A stretch of DNA of 64,000 bases from JAEZDC01 sp036676415 (GTDB lineage Bacteria; Bacteroidota; Bacteroidia; Chitinophagales; Chitinophagaceae). This document shows positions 17,083-25,577 of this stretch, one piece after another. Under the pieces are notes generated by a model. That model searched no databases, was not told the DNA's origin, and saw only the letters and a list, made by a program, of their open reading frames with translations. The stretch is from contig JAKFCX010000021.1 of the NCBI GenBank assembly GCA_036676415.1, positions 226,854 to 290,853 of the forward strand, given 5' to 3'. The position numbers were made by a program, and so were the translations under genes. Within the stretch, counting starts at the first letter, position 1; the number at the start of each line of letters is the position of its first letter.

Positions 17083-18399
17083 ATGAACAAGACCTGGCTC
17101 ATTATAAAAAGAGAATACCTAAGCAGGGTAAAAAAGAAAACTTTTATTCTTTCCACCATACTCACTCCTTTATTGTTTGTAGTACTCATCGCTGGCATCA
17201 CTTACATATCAGTTGAAGAAGTAGACCAGGAGAAGATAGCTGTAATAGATAAAGCAGGATTTTTCCAGGGAAATTTAGAAAATACGAAAGCCCTCACATT
17301 TGAATTTCCTTCAGGTATTGATACGGCTAATTACGACGACAAAGGTTACAGTGCAGTACTCTTCATCCCCAACGATTCTTCCGCTAATTACCAGTTGTAT
17401 TCAAAGAAACAGTTTGGTTTGATTGCTGCTTCGCAGATAGAAGACCAGATCAACAAAGCTGTAGAGAATAATTTATTAAAAGATCGTTTTAACATCGACT
17501 CGAAAACAATTGATTCGATCAGGAACCAGGCAGGTGAAGCAGAAGTGCAGAACTTCTATGGCGACAGAACCGAGGTAAAAGAAGGTAACAGCAAACTGGC
17601 TTATGCCATTGGTTATGGTGCAGGATTTCTTATTTACATCACATTATTTATATACGGCACAATGGTGATGCGTGGAGTGATGGAAGAGAAAACAAACCGT
17701 ATTGCAGAAGTAATGGTTTCATCAGTAAAACCATTCCAGTTAATGCTGGGTAAGATCATTGGTATTGGAGCTGTTGGTTTAACACAGTTTATCATGTGGA
17801 TCATTTTGATCATCGGAATATCTACTGCAGCATCTGCTTTGCTTTCACCCGAAACTATTCAGCAAGCCAGTGATGCCTCGCAACAAATGAACGGACAAGC
17901 CGGTATGGCTTCAAGAGCTACTTCAGGTTTTGAAGATTTTTCTGAAACAATGGGACAGGCAAACTGGTTCGTAATTGTCGGATGCTTCCTGTTTTATTTT
18001 GTATTCGGCTATTTATTTTATGCAGCTTTATTTGCTGCTGTTGGCAGTGCAGTTAATGAAGATCCGCAGGATGCTCAAAGTTTAATGTTGCCCATCATTA
18101 TGCCGATCATTATTGCAATAATGCTGATGATGAAAGCTGTAACAAGTCCGGCAAGCTCCATGGCTACCTGGGCCAGTATTATTCCTTTCTTTTCGCCTAT
18201 AGTCATGATGGCAAGAATCCCATTTGGTGTAGGTGATACAGTTCCTTACTGGCAACTATTGCTAAGTATGGCATCGCTGGTTGCCGGTTTTCTTTTCACC
18301 ACTTGGCTCAGTGCAAAAATTTACAGAACAGGAATTTTAATGTATGGTAAAAAACCAAGCTGGAAAGAAATGTGGAAATGGGCTGTACGAAAAGCATAA
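17083..18399 (+). CDS. ABC-2 type permease (NatB-like)
   Basis: This 438-aa membrane protein has one N-terminal helix (residues 22-43), a roughly 145-residue periplasmic domain, and five or six helices from about residue 185 to the end. The motif MRGVMEEKTNRIAEVMVSSVKPFQLMLGKIIG is the conserved ABC-2 permease coupling region. A Gln/Met-rich loop separates helices 3 and 4. It is the membrane partner of the ATPase just upstream and is followed by a terminator. Confidence 0.92.
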   Translation: MNKTWLIIKREYLSRVKKKTFILSTILTPLLFVVLIAGITYISVEEVDQEKIAVIDKAGFFQGNLENTKALTFEFPSGIDTANYDDKGYSAVLFIPNDSSANYQLYSKKQFGLIAASQIEDQINKAVENNLLKDRFNIDSKTIDSIRNQAGEAEVQNFYGDRTEVKEGNSKLAYAIGYGAGFLIYITLFIYGTMVMRGVMEEKTNRIAEVMVSSVKPFQLMLGKIIGIGAVGLTQFIMWIILIIGISTAASALLSPETIQQASDASQQMNGQAGMASRATSGFEDFSETMGQANWFVIVGCFLFYFVFGYLFYAALFAAVGSAVNEDPQDAQSLMLPIIMPIIIAIMLMMKAVTSPASSMATWASIIPFFSPIVMMARIPFGVGDTVPYWQLLLSMASLVAGFLFTTWLSAKIYRTGILMYGKKPSWKEMWKWAVRKA

Positions 18400-18413
18400 A
18401 CTAAGTTTCACAA

Positions 18414-18442
18414 ATCCTGGACAATTGTTCAGGATTTTTTTT
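18414..18442 (+). terminator. Terminator of the ABC exporter operon
   Basis: Stem ATCCTGGACA / TGTTCAGGAT followed by eight T. Confidence 0.8.
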
Positions 18443-18491
18443 GACCGGCATTGGTTCTTTATTGAACTTTTGTTGTGTCACTCACTTGTAC
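18443..18491 (-). repeat. Dispersed 24-bp repeat, variant A, copy 5
   Basis: The minus strand reads GTACAAGTGAGTGACA, then CAACAAAAG, with the tail ending ATGCCGGTCA at 18443. It lies between the ABC operon terminator and the SRPBCC gene. Confidence 0.88.
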
Positions 18492-18552
18492 ATTCTGTAC
18501 TTTTATGAGCTATGAAAACGAACTAAGTTGAAACCGAACAAAAAGACTTGCA

Positions 18553-18978
18553 ATGAAATCTCACTCAATCATCATAGAACAAACTTATAATGCCCCGGTA
18601 GAGAAAGTATGGAAGGCTATTACAGATAAAGACCAGATGAAAGAATGGTATTTTAACCTGGATGATTTTAAACCTGAAGTGGGTTTCGAATTTCAGTTTG
18701 CAGGAGAAGGACGTAAAAGAGAAAAATACATGCATCACTGTAAGATCACGGCAGTAATTCCGCAACAAAAATTACAATACAGCTGGACTTACGAAGGTCA
18801 CGATGGATATTCAGTTGTTACATTTAATCTCTCGCCGGAGGCAGAAAAAACAAAACTTAAGCTGGTACATGAAGGAGTAGAAACATTTCCCAACAGCCCA
18901 GACTTCGCAAGAGAAAGTTTTGTTGAAGGATGGACCTATATTACAGGAACATCATTGAAACAGTTTTTGGAGAAATAA
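18553..18978 (+). CDS. SRPBCC / AHSA1-type ligand-binding protein
   Basis: This 141-aa cytosolic protein has the START-like pattern of the Activator of Hsp90 ATPase homolog family: TYNAPVEKVWKAITDKDQMKEWYF at the N-terminus, a beta-sheet core with LQYSWTYEGHDGYSVVTFNL, and a final amphipathic helix EGWTYITGTSLKQFLEK. Members bind small hydrophobic ligands; no specific ligand is known here. Single gene with a shared terminator downstream. Confidence 0.85.
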   Translation: MKSHSIIIEQTYNAPVEKVWKAITDKDQMKEWYFNLDDFKPEVGFEFQFAGEGRKREKYMHHCKITAVIPQQKLQYSWTYEGHDGYSVVTFNLSPEAEKTKLKLVHEGVETFPNSPDFARESFVEGWTYITGTSLKQFLEK

Positions 18979-19002
18979 AAAATGCCGGCTAAAAACCGGC
19001 AT
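18977..19002. terminator. Terminator between convergent genes
   Basis: Stem ATGCCGG / CCGGCAT with a CTAAAAA loop. On the minus strand it is followed by a T-run, so it mainly serves the 19024-19419 gene. Confidence 0.7.
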
Positions 19003-19023
19003 CTTAAGAATAGAAATTTATAT

Positions 19024-19419
19024 TTAGAGATATAGATCGTATTTATCCCACCATGAACGGTGACTATTGCTTTCCAGTGTTTCTGCCACCATCTCAATCG
19101 TTACTTTAACTGTATTCTCAGGCTTGATCACTACTTCTTTTTTCTCAGAGTTCTTATAATCTTCTTTGGTAAGCTTCAATGTGTATGTTCCCTGTGCCAG
19201 TGTTGCAATTTTAAAATGACCTTGTGCATTGGTCGTAACTGTTTCACTTTTATTTGATCCATTTACTGCAACAATCGTAACATCAGCCAAAGGCTTCTTT
19301 GTATTGGCATCTACAACGGTTCCGGTAACACTTGCACTGTTTGTTGAATTACTTCCTGCAGAAGCAAAACCCATTTGAGCTACAAAGAGCAGTAGTGCGA
19401 CAACAAGGATCTTTTTCAT
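19024..19419 (-). CDS. Secreted carboxypeptidase-regulatory-like (CarboxypepD_reg) protein
   Basis: This 131-aa protein has a signal peptide (MKKILVVALLLFVAQMGFAS) followed by a single prealbumin-like domain: ASVTGTVVDANTKKPLADVTIVAV, TNAQGHFKIATLAQGTYTLKLTKEDY. This module is the same as the N-terminal domain of SusC/TonB receptors, but here it stands alone. The C-terminus is short and aromatic (RSWWDKYDLYL). Role unknown. Confidence 0.8.
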   Translation of the reverse strand: MKKILVVALLLFVAQMGFASAGSNSTNSASVTGTVVDANTKKPLADVTIVAVNGSNKSETVTTNAQGHFKIATLAQGTYTLKLTKEDYKNSEKKEVVIKPENTVKVTIEMVAETLESNSHRSWWDKYDLYL

Positions 19420-19502
19420 GGCAGTCTGATTTGAGATTTAAATGTAGAACATTTTTTGGTCTACGAAGAATTCCGTTCACATTAATTAACATGAAGATTC
19501 TA

Positions 19503-20453
19503 TTAATACAAAGGATGCTGCATCGCTTGTGTAAAATCCCGCCAGATTTCCTCAACTATCTCTCCAGCCGGCTTTATTTCACTGATCAGTGCACTCACCT
19601 GGCCAATTTCCAGTTCACCTTGTTCCATATCTCCTTCGAGCATACCCTTTTTTGCTCTGCCCCGACCGAGTAACGAATTTAATTCGTCTGGAGTTGCCCC
19701 TTTATCTTCCAACGACTTTACTTCTTCAAAAAATTTGTTCTTCAATAATCTTACAGGAACTGTTTTTTTCATGCTCAACATTGTATCACCTTCCTGTGCT
19801 TTAAGGATTGCTTCTTTGAATGCCGGGTGATTAGAAGCTTCAGGAGTACAAACAAACCTGCTTCCAACCTGTACACCTTCTGCACCCAAAGCCATTGCTG
19901 CAAACATCTGCCGTCCTGTTGCAATACCACCTGCTGCAATAACAGGAATTTTTACTGTTTGCCGTACAGCAGGAATTAAGACGAACGTAGTTGTCTCTTC
20001 TCTCCCATTATGTCCACCAGCTTCAAAACCTTCGGCAACCACAGCATCACACCCTGCCTCTTCAGACTTTTTTGCAAACTTGCTGCTGCTCACAACATGC
20101 ACTACAATAATACCCTGCTCCTTTAATTTTGATGTCCATGTTTTTGGATTGCCTGCACTGGTAAAAACGATCGGCACTTTCTCTTCAATAATGATCTGGA
20201 TGTGTTGATCAATATCTGGGTATAGCAATGGAACATTTACAGCAAAAGGCTTCGATGTTGCTGCCTTGCATTTTTGAATATGCTGTCTTAAAACATCAGG
20301 ATACATACTTCCACTTCCGATAATTCCCAAACCACCTGCATTGGAAACTGCTGAGGCTAATCTCCAGCCAGATGTCCAAACCATTCCAGCCTGGATTATG
20401 GGATACTGAATATTGAAAAGTTGTGTGATACGATTTGAGAAAACTTCCATCAT
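19503..20453 (-). CDS. Nitronate monooxygenase (2-nitropropane dioxygenase family)
   Basis: This 316-aa FMN-binding TIM barrel is typical of class II nitronate monooxygenases. It shows YPIIQAGMVWTSG at the N-terminus, the glycine loop GGLGIIGSG, the catalytic-region AEGFEAGGHNGREE containing the conserved His, and the phosphate-binding PVIAAGGIATGRQ and GAEGVQVGSRF. The enzyme oxidises toxic nitronates, though many family members have other roles (for example enoyl-ACP reductase FabK). It is divergent from the methylmalonyl-CoA epimerase gene. Confidence 0.9.
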   Translation of the reverse strand: MMEVFSNRITQLFNIQYPIIQAGMVWTSGWRLASAVSNAGGLGIIGSGSMYPDVLRQHIQKCKAATSKPFAVNVPLLYPDIDQHIQIIIEEKVPIVFTSAGNPKTWTSKLKEQGIIVVHVVSSSKFAKKSEEAGCDAVVAEGFEAGGHNGREETTTFVLIPAVRQTVKIPVIAAGGIATGRQMFAAMALGAEGVQVGSRFVCTPEASNHPAFKEAILKAQEGDTMLSMKKTVPVRLLKNKFFEEVKSLEDKGATPDELNSLLGRGRAKKGMLEGDMEQGELEIGQVSALISEIKPAGEIVEEIWRDFTQAMQHPLY

Positions 20454-20532
20454 AATTTATTTCAGGGTTCAAATTAAGATAACTCTCTTGAGAAAATATG
20501 TATGTTCGATAATTGAATGATAATTTCATAAC

Positions 20533-20934
20533 ATGATAAAGCTTGAACATATTGGTATAGCAGTAAAAAATCTGGAATCATCAATACCTGTTTTTGAAAA
20601 ATTATTGAATACACTTTGTTACAAACAGGAAAAAGTTGATTCCGAAAACGTAAACACGGCTTTTTTCCAGAAAGGTGAATCAAAGATAGAATTACTTGAA
20701 AGCACGACAGATGATGGAGTGATAGCTAAATACATCGATAAAAAGAACGAAGGCATTCACCATCTCGCTTTTGAAGTAGCCGATATTGAAGCTGAAATGA
20801 AACGGCTACAGGAAGCAGGATTTTCTTTGCTAAACACCACACCAAAAAAAGGGGCTGACAATAAACTGGTCTGTTTTCTACATCCCAAATCTACTAACGG
20901 TGTGTTAATTGAAATTTGCCAGGAAATACGCTGA
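20533..20934 (+). CDS. mce: Methylmalonyl-CoA epimerase
   Basis: This 133-aa vicinal-oxygen-chelate enzyme interconverts the (R) and (S) forms of methylmalonyl-CoA in propionate metabolism. It has the metal-binding pattern of the family: His7 in KLEHIGIAVKNLE, KIELLE, GIHHLAFEV, and a final Glu in GVLIEICQE. Length is normal. No mutase genes lie in the window. Confidence 0.92.
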   Translation: MIKLEHIGIAVKNLESSIPVFEKLLNTLCYKQEKVDSENVNTAFFQKGESKIELLESTTDDGVIAKYIDKKNEGIHHLAFEVADIEAEMKRLQEAGFSLLNTTPKKGADNKLVCFLHPKSTNGVLIEICQEIR

Positions 20935-21034
20935 TCTTCCGATGAAACTGGCTTCAAAAAAGAAAAGCTTTCAGTGAAACTCATTGCTGAATTGATAATC
21001 ACTCCATTGCCTTTTGCTCAATAAGGTTTTGAAC

Positions 21035-21083
21035 GTACAAGTGAGTGACACAACGAAGCTCAATATCAGCGCTAGTGCTGGCA
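21035..21083 (+). repeat. Dispersed 24-bp repeat, variant A, copy 6
   Basis: It reads GTACAAGTGAGTGACACAAC then GAAGCTCAATATCAGC and ends with a GTGCTGGC tail. The six bases before it (GAACGT-type) match the flank of copy 2. It lies in the 260-bp gap between mce and the next lipoprotein gene. Confidence 0.9.
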
Positions 21084-21194
21084 AAGTACTCATTCCCTAA
21101 CATTTCATTTTCAAAGCTCTGTTAACTCTTCAATGCCTGATAATATCAGCACTGTTTTAGCGTCTATAATGGAAACAAAAAAGGAGATTTCAAG

Positions 21195-21839
21195 ATGAAG
21201 AAAGTATTGGTTTTAATGATGCCTTTATTTCTTTTACTAGCTGCATGCAGCAGTACCAATGTTACCAACAGCTGGAAGGACAAAGATGTCTCGCAATCCA
21301 CTGTTAGAAAAGTGATGGTATTGGCAATGTTACCCGAAAAAGACAGGATGCTGAGGCAGGAAATGGAATACCAGATGGTAGAAGATCTTTCAAAAAAAGG
21401 TTTTGTTGCTGTGAGTGCTTTACAGGAACATGGACCGAAAGCTTTTGAAGGGATGACCGAAAAACAGGTAATGGATCAGCTTGACAAAAGTAAAATTGAT
21501 GGCGTGATCACGATTGGTTTGCAGGATACTGAAACGAGTGAGAATTATGTTCCGGGTAGCGTAAGATATGAGCCTTATGCCGTTCGTTACAACAGGTTTT
21601 ACCGTACTTATCAAACGTTTTATACACGACAGTACACTCCAGGGTATACTGACAGGCAAACAAATTATTTCTTTGAAACAAATTTGTATGATGTAAACAG
21701 TAATAAACTGTTGTACTCTGCTCAATCAAAATCTTTTGATCCATCATCTGCAGAACAAATAGCCTCGGAAGTTGCTAAAGCAGTGGTGAAGGATATGGAG
21801 AAAAATAATATCTTAGGCTTAGCGGTAGCGAAACATTAA
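21195..21839 (+). CDS. Hypothetical lipoprotein (DUF4136-like)
   Basis: This 214-aa protein starts MKKVLVLMMPLFLLLAAC, a clear lipoprotein signal with Cys18. The pattern TNVTNSWKDKD, KVMVLAMLPEKD, DGVITIGLQDTE, and the final SAEQIASEVAKAVVKDMEKNN resembles DUF4136-like lipoproteins, which are probably envelope-associated. A Tyr/Arg-rich middle (RYEPYAVRYNRFYRTYQTFY) is unusual. Function unknown. It ends at a strong shared terminator. Confidence 0.75.
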   Translation: MKKVLVLMMPLFLLLAACSSTNVTNSWKDKDVSQSTVRKVMVLAMLPEKDRMLRQEMEYQMVEDLSKKGFVAVSALQEHGPKAFEGMTEKQVMDQLDKSKIDGVITIGLQDTETSENYVPGSVRYEPYAVRYNRFYRTYQTFYTRQYTPGYTDRQTNYFFETNLYDVNSNKLLYSAQSKSFDPSSAEQIASEVAKAVVKDMEKNNILGLAVAKH

Positions 21840-21869
21840 TTGTTACAGCATAGAAGTCCCACCAATAAA

Positions 21870-21900
21870 AAAGTCCTGCAAATGATGCAGGACTTTTTTA
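21870..21900. terminator. Bidirectional terminator
   Basis: Perfect stem AGTCCTGCA / TGCAGGACT with A/T tracts on both sides, serving the lipoprotein gene and rnc. Confidence 0.88.
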
Positions 21901-21911
21901 TTTAAATTATT

Positions 21912-22613
21912 TTATAATCCAAGTTTCTCTACCGCAATTTGTGCAGCAGCCTGGCTGGCGTCTTTTTTATTGTAACCTTTTCCTTCGGCAATATTTTCGC
22001 CATCAATAACAATGGCAATGGTAAATAAACGTCTGCCACCTTCCATTTTTTCATCGATCGTTTCAAAGTCAAGGCTCTTTGCATTCTTACTTGCCCAGCC
22101 GATCAAACGATTTTTAAGGTTAATATCGATTGCTTCAAGATCATCTACAAACATGTGCGGAATAACAATATGTGTCAACACCCAGTTACGTGTTTTCTTA
22201 TATCCTTTGTCAAGGTAAACAGCACCCACTAAAGCTTCTAATGTATTACCGAATATCTGGCTACTCTTAAGTGAATTATCAAATTTGTTGTACATGGTTA
22301 TCTTCTTCAAACCCATTTTCAATGCAATTTCATTCAGGTATTGACGATTCACCATTTTACTCCTCATCTCTGTAAGAAATCCTTCTCCTTTGTATGGATA
22401 CCTGCGAAAGAGATAATCGGCTACGATCGTCCCCAAAACCGCATCACCTAAATATTCAAGTCGTTCATTATTTTCATCAGCCGTTTCTTTTACCGAACGA
22501 TGACTGAGAGCCATCTGGTACAGGTTAAGATTACCAGGCTTAATACCCAGTACATTCTTTAATTCTTTCTCGGCCAGAGAAGGTTTACGGAAATATTTCG
22601 TGATCATATCCAC
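21912..22613 (-). CDS. rnc: Ribonuclease III
   Basis: This 233-aa endonuclease processes double-stranded RNA, including rRNA precursors. The catalytic signature ERLEYLGDAVLG is at residues 50-61 with Glu53 and Asp57, and a further acidic pair lies in FGNTLEALVGAVYLD. The C-terminal double-strand RNA-binding domain ends with KKDASQAAAQIAVEKL. It is the last gene of acpP-fabF-rnc, an order common in bacteria. Confidence 0.95.
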   Translation of the reverse strand: MDMITKYFRKPSLAEKELKNVLGIKPGNLNLYQMALSHRSVKETADENNERLEYLGDAVLGTIVADYLFRRYPYKGEGFLTEMRSKMVNRQYLNEIALKMGLKKITMYNKFDNSLKSSQIFGNTLEALVGAVYLDKGYKKTRNWVLTHIVIPHMFVDDLEAIDINLKNRLIGWASKNAKSLDFETIDEKMEGGRRLFTIAIVIDGENIAEGKGYNKKDASQAAAQIAVEKLGL

Positions 22614-22636
22614 GATGTTAAGCTAAGGATTTTTCT

Positions 22637-22687
22637 GATACCAGTTATAGTATTACATAGCAACATCGTTGCGTCGCACTCTTGTGC
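22637..22687 (-). repeat. Dispersed 24-bp repeat, variant B, copy 7
   Basis: On the minus strand it reads GCACAAGAGTGCGACG then CAACGATG, with a tail AACTGGTATC like that of copy 4. It sits between fabF and rnc inside the operon, so it is transcribed. Confidence 0.88.
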
Positions 22688-22753
22688 TGAAAATCTTTGA
22701 GAAACAGGAAACCGATGCTAATCTTACATCAGAAATCCTACTTCTTACATCTG

Positions 22754-24007
22754 TTATGCTTTGTATTTCTTCACGATCAATGAAGCATTATGGCCACCAA
22801 AACCAAACGTATTACTCAAAGCTGCATTCACAGTTCTTTTCTGTGCAGTGTTAAAAGTAAAGTTCAGTTTATTATCGAGCCCCGGGTCATCTGTAAAATG
22901 ATTGATGGTTGGTGGAACAATATCATGCACAACACTCATTACACATGCAATGGCTTCAATAGCTCCGGCAGCACCTAAGAGGTGACCGGTCATGGACTTT
23001 GTTGAGCTGATATTAAGGCTGTATGCATGTTCTCCAAATACTTCAGTGATCGCTTTTGTTTCAGCTATATCACCTAGCGGAGTCGATGTTCCATGAACAT
23101 TGATGTAATCAATATCGGAAGGCTGCAACCCAGCATCTTCCAACGCTACTTTCATTACCATTTTTGCACCCAGGCCTTCAGGGTGAGGTGCTGTCATATG
23201 ATGTGCATCTGCAGTTGCACCACAGCCAACAACTTCAGCATAGATCTTTGCTCCTCTTGCAATGGCATGGTCAAGATCTTCTAATACAAGAATTCCTGCT
23301 CCTTCACCCATTACAAAACCATCACGGTCTTTATCAAATGGACGAGAAGCTGTTGTTGGGTCGTCATTTCTTTCGCTCAGTGCTTTCATGGCATTAAATC
23401 CACCAACACCTGCTTCACAAATAACACTTTCTGCTCCACCGGCAAGTATAATATCTGATTTTCCTAAACGTATCAGGTTAAATGCATCCATTACTGCATG
23501 AGTAGAAGATGCACAGGCAGAAACAACAGCAAAATTTGGTCCCCTGAAACCATGACGCATAGAAATATGCCCTGCAGCAATATCAAGGATCATCTTTGGA
23601 ATGAAGAAAGGATTGAAACGTGGAGTTCCATCACCCTTTGCAAATTCCATTACCTCTTGCTGGAAAGTAACAATACCGCCAATTCCGCTGGAAAATATCA
23701 CTCCAATACGGTCAGGGTTCATTGTTTCTCTTTGAATATTAGCATCAGTTACAGCCATGTCGCTGCATATTAATGCCGTTTGAGTAAAGCGATCTAAACG
23801 ACGCCCTTCTTTTTTATCTAAGAATTGATAAGGATCGAAGTTCTTCAATTCACAGGCAAACTGTGTTTTGAATTTACTGCAATCAAATAGTGTAATATGA
23901 TTAGCACCGGAAACACCATTGATCAGTCCGTTCCAATAATCTTCAAGGTTGTTTCCAAGCGGAGTTAGTGCTCCCATTCCGGTAATTACAACTCTTTTCA
24001 ATTGCAT
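22754..24007 (-). CDS. fabF: Beta-ketoacyl-ACP synthase II
   Basis: This 417-aa thiolase-fold enzyme elongates fatty acyl-ACP by condensation with malonyl-ACP. The active-site Cys165 lies in VVSACASSTHA, and the two catalytic histidines in NVHGTSTPLGD and TKSMTGHLLGAAG. The C-terminal NTFGFGGHNASL is typical. Length matches FabF. It follows acpP in the same operon. Confidence 0.96.
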   Translation of the reverse strand: MQLKRVVITGMGALTPLGNNLEDYWNGLINGVSGANHITLFDCSKFKTQFACELKNFDPYQFLDKKEGRRLDRFTQTALICSDMAVTDANIQRETMNPDRIGVIFSSGIGGIVTFQQEVMEFAKGDGTPRFNPFFIPKMILDIAAGHISMRHGFRGPNFAVVSACASSTHAVMDAFNLIRLGKSDIILAGGAESVICEAGVGGFNAMKALSERNDDPTTASRPFDKDRDGFVMGEGAGILVLEDLDHAIARGAKIYAEVVGCGATADAHHMTAPHPEGLGAKMVMKVALEDAGLQPSDIDYINVHGTSTPLGDIAETKAITEVFGEHAYSLNISSTKSMTGHLLGAAGAIEAIACVMSVVHDIVPPTINHFTDDPGLDNKLNFTFNTAQKRTVNAALSNTFGFGGHNASLIVKKYKA

Positions 24008-24026
24008 AAAGCCTTTTTAAGTGAGA

Positions 24027-24072
24027 AATCCGCCTTTTTCCTAGGCTACTGCCGCAGAGAAAAGGCGGATCT
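24027..24072 (-). promoter_or_regulatory. Intercistronic hairpin between acpP and fabF
   Basis: The arms ATCCGCCTTTT and AAAAGGCGGAT are complementary over about 11-12 bp and enclose a 20-nt loop. No clean T-run follows, so it could be an RNA-processing or stability element, or a leaky terminator that keeps ACP expression above FabF. Confidence 0.55.
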
Positions 24073-24099
24073 TAATATTCCTTTTGGAAGTGATAAGTC

Positions 24100-24336
24100 T
24101 TACTTAGCATGTTCTTCAAGATAAGCGACAGCCTGACCTACAGTAGTGATAGTCTCAGCTTGCTCATCGGGAATAGAGATATTGAATTCTTTTTCAAATT
24201 CCATGATCAGCTCAACCGTGTCTAATGAATCGGCTCCCAGATCATTGGTAAAAGAAGCCTCATTCGTTACTTCTGCTTCGTCTACTCCTAATTTGTCAAC
24301 AATGATTTTCTTAACTCTTGTTGCGATGTCTGACAT
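24100..24336 (-). CDS. acpP: Acyl carrier protein
   Basis: This 78-aa acidic protein carries growing fatty acids on a phosphopantetheine arm. The attachment site is Ser37 in LGADSLDTVELIMEFE, followed by the recognition helix. It is the first gene of the acpP-fabF-rnc operon and has a good promoter directly upstream. Confidence 0.97.
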   Translation of the reverse strand: MSDIATRVKKIIVDKLGVDEAEVTNEASFTNDLGADSLDTVELIMEFEKEFNISIPDEQAETITTVGQAVAYLEEHAK

Positions 24337-24360
24337 TGTTATAAAGTTTAGTTACAGCCG

Positions 24361-24389
24361 CAAAAATATATATTTTGACAAATAAGCAA
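24361..24389 (-). promoter_or_regulatory. Promoter of acpP-fabF-rnc
   Basis: On the minus strand TTG (24387-24389) and TATTTTTG (24361-24368) are separated by 18 bp, about 25 bp before the acpP start. Confidence 0.7.
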
Positions 24390-24501
24390 GGAAATAGCTT
24401 CTTTTTGTTCTAAAATCATTTTCACATTAAAAAAATGAATAAAAAGCTTTACTTGTATAATTTTTGAAATGTTGGCTATCTTGTAAACCAATCTTTACCG
24501 C

Positions 24502-24930
24502 ATGGCTTTAAAGTTAATCGATCATCGATCTAAGGAATATGAGCAAATGGTGGACTTACGTAGGGCAATTCTGCGTAAACCACTGGGAATTGATTTTGAA
24601 CCCGGAGAGTTAGAGAGGGAACATGAAGATATTTTGATCGGTTGCTTTGAGGATGATAAGATGGAAGGCTGTTGTTTATTGACCAAAGTTGATGATAAAA
24701 CGGTACGGCTGAGGCAAATGGCCGTGCTCTCTGGATTACAGGGAAAAGGCTTTGGCAAAGCATTAATGCAGTTTGCAGAGAACCTGGCCAGGGATCGTGG
24801 CTATAAAATCATGACCATGCATGCCAGGAAAACAGCTCTTGGTTTCTATGAAAAAGCGGGATATAAAGTTATCGGGGATGAATTCCAGGAACTAAACATA
24901 CCTCACTATATAATGGAAAAGGAACTTTGA
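24502..24930 (+). CDS. GNAT family N-acetyltransferase
   Basis: This 142-aa protein has the acetyl-CoA-binding motif A, LRQMAVLSGLQGKGFGKALMQFAE (Q/RxxGxG/A type), and ends with ARKTALGFYEKAGYKVIGDEF, typical of GNAT enzymes. It belongs to the small YitI/ElaA-like group; acceptor substrate unknown. Its stop codon abuts that of the converging gene, and the shared terminator hairpin overlaps both ends. Confidence 0.88.
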   Translation: MALKLIDHRSKEYEQMVDLRRAILRKPLGIDFEPGELEREHEDILIGCFEDDKMEGCCLLTKVDDKTVRLRQMAVLSGLQGKGFGKALMQFAENLARDRGYKIMTMHARKTALGFYEKAGYKVIGDEFQELNIPHYIMEKEL

Positions 24931-24946
24931 TCAGTTCCTTTTTTTT
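24917..24946. terminator. Bidirectional terminator overlapping two gene ends
   Basis: Stem AAAGGAACT / AGTTCCTTT followed by T on the plus strand. It overlaps the last codons of both convergent genes. Confidence 0.75.
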
Positions 24947-25410
24947 ATTTTTCCTTTTAATATCCCTCTCAATTCATGACGCTGTTCGTCGGTTGTTTCA
25001 TCCTTTGGAACCAGGAAAAAAGACCTGGCATCAAAATAAAGGTGAAAGAAGTGTGGCGTTTCTATCCAGTGGCTGAACCGATCCCAGTTCCATTCAACAT
25101 ATCCTTTTGGATTTTCAAGATGAATATGGTGTTCACTAAAAGTGATAACGAATGCATCCTGGAATGTTGCTGATTTACGATAAATGGTGAATGGCAGGAT
25201 ATACCATACAGCAACCATCAGTAAAAGCCAGATCGTAGTACCTAATAAAAAAGGTTCAGGCCTGATCTTTTGAAAATAGAATAAAGTGGCCGATCCGATA
25301 GCGAATACATTCACAAGGATCATTAATATTTTGATTTCCGGCCGACTGATAAAATGAAAACGTAAAGCCTGTAAAACTTTCTTCTTATTATAACTGAATC
25401 CAAACTGCAT
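24931..25410 (-). CDS. YcxB-like membrane protein
   Basis: This 159-aa protein has two transmembrane helices (about residues 27-47 and 57-77), followed by a cytosolic C-terminal domain. ENPKGYVEWNWDRFSHWIETPHFFHLYF and FFLVPKD are the pattern of the YcxB-like domain. Function unknown. Confidence 0.7.
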   Translation of the reverse strand: MQFGFSYNKKKVLQALRFHFISRPEIKILMILVNVFAIGSATLFYFQKIRPEPFLLGTTIWLLLMVAVWYILPFTIYRKSATFQDAFVITFSEHHIHLENPKGYVEWNWDRFSHWIETPHFFHLYFDARSFFLVPKDETTDEQRHELRGILKGKIKKRN

Positions 25411-25577
25411 GGTGTAAAAATAAACGAAGTTCTTGTACGCTGCACAGTAGCTAATATATATGTTAATGAATTTGCTTATACAGGCACTATTCTTGCCTAA
25501 GCTTTCGCAAATAATTAAGTCCTTTTGCCTTACACTTGCAAAAGCTTCTTACTGTAATTTCACTTAAAACCTGTTTC

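Noticed and set aside
25425..25460. GAAGTTCTTGTACGCTGCAC as a repeat copy
   Set aside because: Only the GTAC end matches; the CAACGAAG part is missing.
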